A program made the position numbers and the translations under genes. This document shows, piece by piece, positions 61,878 to 64,000 of a stretch of DNA of 64,000 nucleotides. The stretch spans positions 186,001 to 250,000 of the forward strand of contig CAAENX010000014.1 in the NCBI GenBank assembly GCA_900757495.1, in the 5' to 3' direction. The notes beneath the pieces were generated by a model. That model was not told the DNA's origin. It searched no databases and saw only the letters and a program-made list of their open reading frames with translations. The stretch is from an uncultured Collinsella sp. (lineage in GTDB: Bacteria; Actinomycetota; Coriobacteriia; Coriobacteriales; Coriobacteriaceae). How positions within the stretch are numbered: position 1 is the stretch's first letter; each line of letters opens with the position of its first letter.

Positions 61878-62570
61878 ATGTCGTATACGGTGACCGAGGC
61901 AACGGTCGTCTTTCCCGATAAAAAGGCGGCCTCCTCGTTTTCGAGTGGGTATGCATCAAAAAAGCCTTGTGCACATATCGACTGTGAGCTCGAGGGCGGT
62001 TTTGAACGATCCATCTGGATTCCTGTTCGTGTCGCGCGCCTATTCCTTAAAAATCGCCCCGATCTTCCCTGCGATTGGGATGAGTTTCGCGAGGCGGTGC
62101 AACTTATTGAGCGTAAGTGCGCGCTCACCATGGTGACTGAGATGCTGTCGCGCCGCGACCATGCCACGGGTGAGGTCCGTGACAAGCTCGCTCGTTACGG
62201 ATTTCGCCAACCCGCAATTGATTTCGCCGTCCAGCGTGCCACTGAGTATCGCTTTTTAGATGAGAACCGCTTTTGTTCGTACTTTATCGAGGAGCGCAAA
62301 CGACGTGGCTGGGGACAGCGCAAGATTGAGACCGAGCTCAAGCGCCGCCATGTCGTGCTCGATGATATCCCCGGCTATCCCGAGGATTATTTTGCCGTGG
62401 AGGACGACTTGGCTCGCGCATCGGCTTTACTCGCGAAGCGTCGTGTTCCCGAGACACGTGGATTCGAAAAGCTCGTCCGGTTTTTGATGGGTAAGGGCTT
62501 TTCGTACCACATCGCCGCCGATGCCGTTAAGGCGCGTCTCGATGCCGAACATGAGGAATGTGCAGTTTAG
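61878..62570 (+). CDS. recX: Regulatory protein RecX
   Basis: 230-residue RecX, which limits RecA filament growth. Three-helix repeats typical of the family are visible: LIERKCALTMVTEMLSRRDH, REVRDKLARYGF-like (here EVRDKLARYGFRQPAIDFA), FIEERKRRGWGQRKIETEL and LVRFLMGKGFSYHIAADAV. An N-terminal extension of about 70 residues precedes them. 11 nt after recA. Confidence 0.9.
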   Translation: MSYTVTEATVVFPDKKAASSFSSGYASKKPCAHIDCELEGGFERSIWIPVRVARLFLKNRPDLPCDWDEFREAVQLIERKCALTMVTEMLSRRDHATGEVRDKLARYGFRQPAIDFAVQRATEYRFLDENRFCSYFIEERKRRGWGQRKIETELKRRHVVLDDIPGYPEDYFAVEDDLARASALLAKRRVPETRGFEKLVRFLMGKGFSYHIAADAVKARLDAEHEECAV

Positions 62571-62632
62571 ACACATGTGGTTTGCGTACCCGCCGTTCAC
62601 CGCGTTTTAGTCGCCGTACCGGGTCCATTTAT

Positions 62633-62661
62633 TTGACAGTTGTTACGGTTCAACGTACGAT
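62633..62661 (+). promoter_or_regulatory. Predicted rny promoter
   Basis: TTGACA (62633-62638) and TACGAT (62656-62661), spacer 17 nt; the best -35 in the window. The 160-nt leader contains a hairpin, GCGAGCCGT (62767-62775) with ACGGTTCGC (62784-62792), followed by TTTGTTGT, possibly an attenuator. Confidence 0.65.
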
Positions 62662-62827
62662 AAACACTGTCATTTGCTTTGTGATATGTGCTCATCTTTG
62701 ATGAGTTTGTTTATATGTTTATCTGTATCCGACCCGCATAAGCTGCGCCCATATTACTCAAATGTCGCGAGCCGTTCGCAAGGACGGTTCGCTTTGTTGT
62801 GTAACGAATCCATAAAAAGGAGTGAGC

Positions 62828-64000
62828 ATGCCTATTATCGCAGCGCTCGTTGGCATCGTTTTGGGTGCCATCGCCGCCATTGCCTACATGCGCACCGCCA
62901 AGCAGGGTAGTCTTCACGAGGCCGACGAAAAGATCCAGTCGGCTCACGCACAGGCTGAGTCCCTAATCGGTGATGCAAAGCGTCAGGCCGAGACCCTCAA
63001 AAAAGAGGCTCTGCTTGAGGCAAAGGAAGAGATCATCAAGAATAAGCAGGCTGCCGAGGCCGAGGACAAGCAGCGTAAGAGCGAGATTCGTACGCTCGAG
63101 AACCGTGTGATGCAGCGCGAGGAGTCCCTCGATCGCCGCAACGATGCCCTCGACAAGCGTGAGCATCAGCTGTCCAGCCAGGCTGGCCAGGTCGAGAAGC
63201 GCTCCCGCGAGCTTGAGGAGCTCTGCGCCAAGCAGACCTCGGAGCTCGAGCGCATCGCCGACCTGACCCGTGAGGACGCTCACAAGGAGCTCCTCGACAA
63301 GGTTCGCGGCGAGGTTACCCACGAGGCAGCCACGATCATCCGCGAGTCCGAGCAGCAGGTCCGCGCCGAGTGCCACAAGACCGCTCAGGAGATTCTCTCC
63401 CTGGCGATTCAGCGTTGTGCCGCCGACCACACCGCCGAGGTCACCGTTACCTCCGTGCACATTCCTTCCGATGACCTCAAGGGTCGCATCATCGGCCGCG
63501 AGGGTCGCAACATCCGTACCTTTGAGCAGGTTTCCGGCGTCAACCTGGTGATCGATGATACGCCCGAGACCGTCGTGCTTTCGAGCTTCGATCCGGTCCG
63601 TCGCGAGACCGCCCGCGTCGCCCTCGAGAACCTTATTGCTGACGGCCGCATTCATCCTGCCCGTATCGAGGAGATGTATCACAAGGCCGCCGACTTGGTT
63701 CAGCAGCGCGTGCGCGAGGCTGGCGAACAGGCTGCCTTCGATACCGGTATCCACGATCTGCATCCCGAGATCGTTAAGACCCTGGGCGCTCTGCGCTACC
63801 GCACCTCGTTTGGCCAGAACGTGCTCCAGCATTCCCTCGAGGTTTCCGACCTGTGCGGCGTGATGGCTTCCGAGCTTGGCCTGGACGTTGTGACCGCCAA
63901 GCGTGCCGGCCTGCTGCACGATCTTGGTAAGGCTATCGACCATGACGTCGAGGGTCCGCATGCCGTTATCGGCGCCGAGCTCGCCCGTCGCTATGGCGAG
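62828..64000 (+). CDS. rny: Ribonuclease Y, 5' part (cut by window end)
   Basis: The first 391 codons of RNase Y, running off the right edge. One N-terminal membrane helix (residues 1-20, [20 protein letters not shown]), a long charged coiled coil (25-180), a KH domain ([19 protein letters not shown]) and the start of the HD domain with its HD motif [17 protein letters not shown]. This membrane-bound endoribonuclease starts mRNA decay in Gram-positives. AAGGAGTGAG precedes the ATG. About 120 more residues are expected downstream. Confidence 0.96.
   Translation, partial: MPIIAALVGIVLGAIAAIAYMRTAKQGSLHEADEKIQSAHAQAESLIGDAKRQAETLKKEALLEAKEEIIKNKQAAEAEDKQRKSEIRTLENRVMQREESLDRRNDALDKREHQLSSQAGQVEKRSRELEELCAKQTSELERIADLTREDAHKELLDKVRGEVTHEAATIIRESEQQVRAECHKTAQEILSLAIQRCAADHTAEVTVTSVHIPSDDLKGRIIGREGRNIRTFEQVSGVNLVIDDTPETVVLSSFDPVRRETARVALENLIADGRIHPARIEEMYHKAADLVQQRVREAGEQAAFDTGIHDLHPEIVKTLGALRYRTSFGQNVLQHSLEVSDLCGVMASELGLDVVTAKRAGLLHDLGKAIDHDVEGPHAVIGAELARRYGE

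Overview
The window is a dense, mostly plus-strand run of housekeeping genes from a high-GC bacterium. It most resembles the Coriobacteriia (Collinsella-like Actinomycetota). Grounds: an actinobacterial-type integration host factor (mIHF) sits in front of gmk-rpoZ, GTG and TTG starts are frequent, there is a large fermentative adhE, and gene order is Bacillus-like and Gram-positive throughout. The genus is an inference; no rRNA or tRNA gene is present to confirm it.

Layout: (1) 1-1738, end of a surface-type Ig-domain protein. (2) 1.8-18.9 kb, rplS, rnhB, then yraN-comM-dprA-trmFO-xerC, rpsB-tsf, and pyrH-frr-uppS-cdsA-dxr-rseP-ispG-proS (translation, undecaprenyl and phospholipid synthesis, MEP isoprenoid pathway, site-2 protease). 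(3) 18.9-23.3 kb, a minus-strand block: a small kinase-like phosphotransferase, adhE and rpmB, with a decayed RAYT-type transposase remnant between adhE and rpmB. (4) 23.5-29.1 kb, pyrimidine biosynthesis: pyrR-pyrB-pyrC and pyrK-pyrD-pyrF behind a structured leader. (5) 29.2-31.7 kb, mihF-gmk-rpoZ-thiI. (6) 31.8-36 kb, comEA-comEC-holA, then rpsT. (7) 36.4-48 kb, lepA-dusB-hemW, two adjacent J-protein genes, mtaB, phoH-ybeY-dgkA-era-recO. (8) 48-57.4 kb, rpsO, pnp, rnjA, ftsK and a RodZ-like gene. (9) 57.4-64 kb, yajQ-rimO-pgsA-cinA, recA-recX and the 5' part of rny.

The strongest unexplained signal is an array of TTTGGTC-like direct repeats with an 11-bp (one helical turn) period. It occurs upstream of exactly three transcription units: yraN-comM-dprA, comEA-comEC(-holA) and recA-recX. 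These encode ComM, DprA, ComEA, ComEC and RecA, the DNA uptake and recombination machinery of natural transformation. The array is therefore a candidate operator for an undescribed competence regulator. At recA it lies just upstream of a good promoter whose spacer carries a LexA (SOS) box, suggesting double control.

Other notable items are a J-protein whose second C-terminal domain is replaced by membrane segments, a site-2 protease with a roughly 115-residue insertion, a RodZ-like protein with an Arg/Gly-rich cytoplasmic linker, and a pair of inverted 92-nt hairpin elements between pnp and rnjA with compensatory stem changes. xerC has no conventional start codon at its natural N-terminus, and the pyr operon has an attenuator-like leader.
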